Shown here: positions 32,396-32,670 of the stretch, in pieces
Layout: each line of letters opens with the position of its first letter
Numbering within the stretch: position 1 is the stretch's first letter
DNA from: Eubacteriales Family XIII. Incertae Sedis bacterium
GTDB taxonomy: Bacteria; Bacillota; Clostridia; Peptostreptococcales; Anaerovoracaceae
DNA length: 32,670 bases
Direction: 5' to 3'
NCBI GenBank assembly: GCA_031257175.1
Contig: JAIRPE010000047.1
Coordinates: 1 to 32,670 of the forward strand
The notes under the pieces: model-generated
What the model was told of the DNA's origin: nothing
Databases searched by the model: none
The model's input: the letters and a program-made list of their open reading frames with translations, nothing else
Program-made: the position numbers and the translations under genes

Positions 32396-32670
32396 ATGTG
32401 GGATTTGATGGGTAGCCTTTTTTCCGTCGTGCTGGCGCTATTGGGCATAATCTTGGTATTGCTGCTAACATACCACGTGAGCAGGTGGTACGCGGCAAAG
32501 CTGGGCCCGACGGCGGGCGGCGGCAGGCATATAAAGATTATCGACAGGGTTATGGTGGGCAAGACGGGCGCCTTGTTGCTCGTGGAACTGTCAGGAACCC
32601 AATACTTGGTCAGCGTCTCCGAGCGAGGAGCGGAAATATTGAAGGAACTGGACGAACCCGTGGAGGCGCC
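32396..32670 (+). CDS. fliO: Flagellar biosynthesis protein FliO/FliZ (partial, runs off the end)
   Basis: The first 91 codons of a gene that continues beyond the window. One strong membrane segment (about residues 8-26, rich in Leu, Val and Ile) is followed by the FliO-type soluble domain start KIIDRVMVGKTGALLLVEL and YLVSVSERGAEIL. FliO helps assemble the FliP ring of the export gate. Its place after cheY matches Firmicute order (cheY-fliO-fliP). GGGGAG lies 6 bases before the ATG. Confidence 0.85.
   Translation, partial: MWDLMGSLFSVVLALLGIILVLLLTYHVSRWYAAKLGPTAGGGRHIKIIDRVMVGKTGALLLVELSGTQYLVSVSERGAEILKELDEPVEA

Overview
The window looks like the chromosome of a motile, high-GC, Clostridia-like member of the Bacillota. 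This rests on gene order and families: a dnaG-rpoD operon followed by trmK and a Nif3-family gene, an S-layer-homology (SLH) surface protein, and a flagellar operon of Firmicute type with fliY, flbD/swrD, cheY and a TIGR02530-type protein. I cannot name a genus. Most genes are GC-rich with Shine-Dalgarno (SD) sites, frequent GTG/TTG starts and many start/stop overlaps.

Layout. (1) 28-10300, plus strand, GC-rich housekeeping: a secreted SLH-anchored phosphodiester glycosidase, an M16 processing-type peptidase, dut, a dGTPase, dnaG, rpoD, trmK and a Nif3-like gene. A block of terminator-like inverted repeats separates the dGTPase from dnaG. (2) About 10310-20510, visibly lower GC: hypD and hypE (plus strand; NiFe-hydrogenase cyanide-ligand maturation), an intergenic cluster of DnaA-box-like sites, then on the minus strand a 1767-aa Ser/Thr kinase-ATPase-GAF-histidine kinase and a REC-DUF3369-HD-GYP response regulator. 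The last two probably form one signalling unit, driven by a good sigma-A-type promoter at 20100-20128. (3) About 20510-20970: a GC-rich stretch with no convincing gene. (4) 21098 to the end, plus strand: fliH, fliI, fliJ, fliK, flgD, a TIGR02530-type gene, flgE, flbD, fliM, fliY, cheY and the start of fliO, encoding the flagellar export ATPase, hook assembly and the C-ring switch.

The most unusual feature is a family of about 105-bp intergenic repeats. There are six copies: hypD/hypE, upstream of fliH, two between flgE and flbD, and two between fliM and fliY. All share one orientation, parallel to the downstream gene. Each has two hairpins and a purine-rich 3' end resembling a ribosome binding site. 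The 5' arm can pair either with an internal arm (hairpin 1) or with the 3' end, which carries the SD-like bases, so the element could act as a translational switch. One copy appears inserted inside another, which suggests the element is or was mobile. I do not recognise it as any known riboswitch or repeat class.

Other items worth a look are the 36-bp tandem repeat between cheY and fliO, the hairpin that brings the fliH SD close to its start codon, the absence of fliL between flbD and fliM, and the break in the usual flagellar order immediately upstream of fliH.
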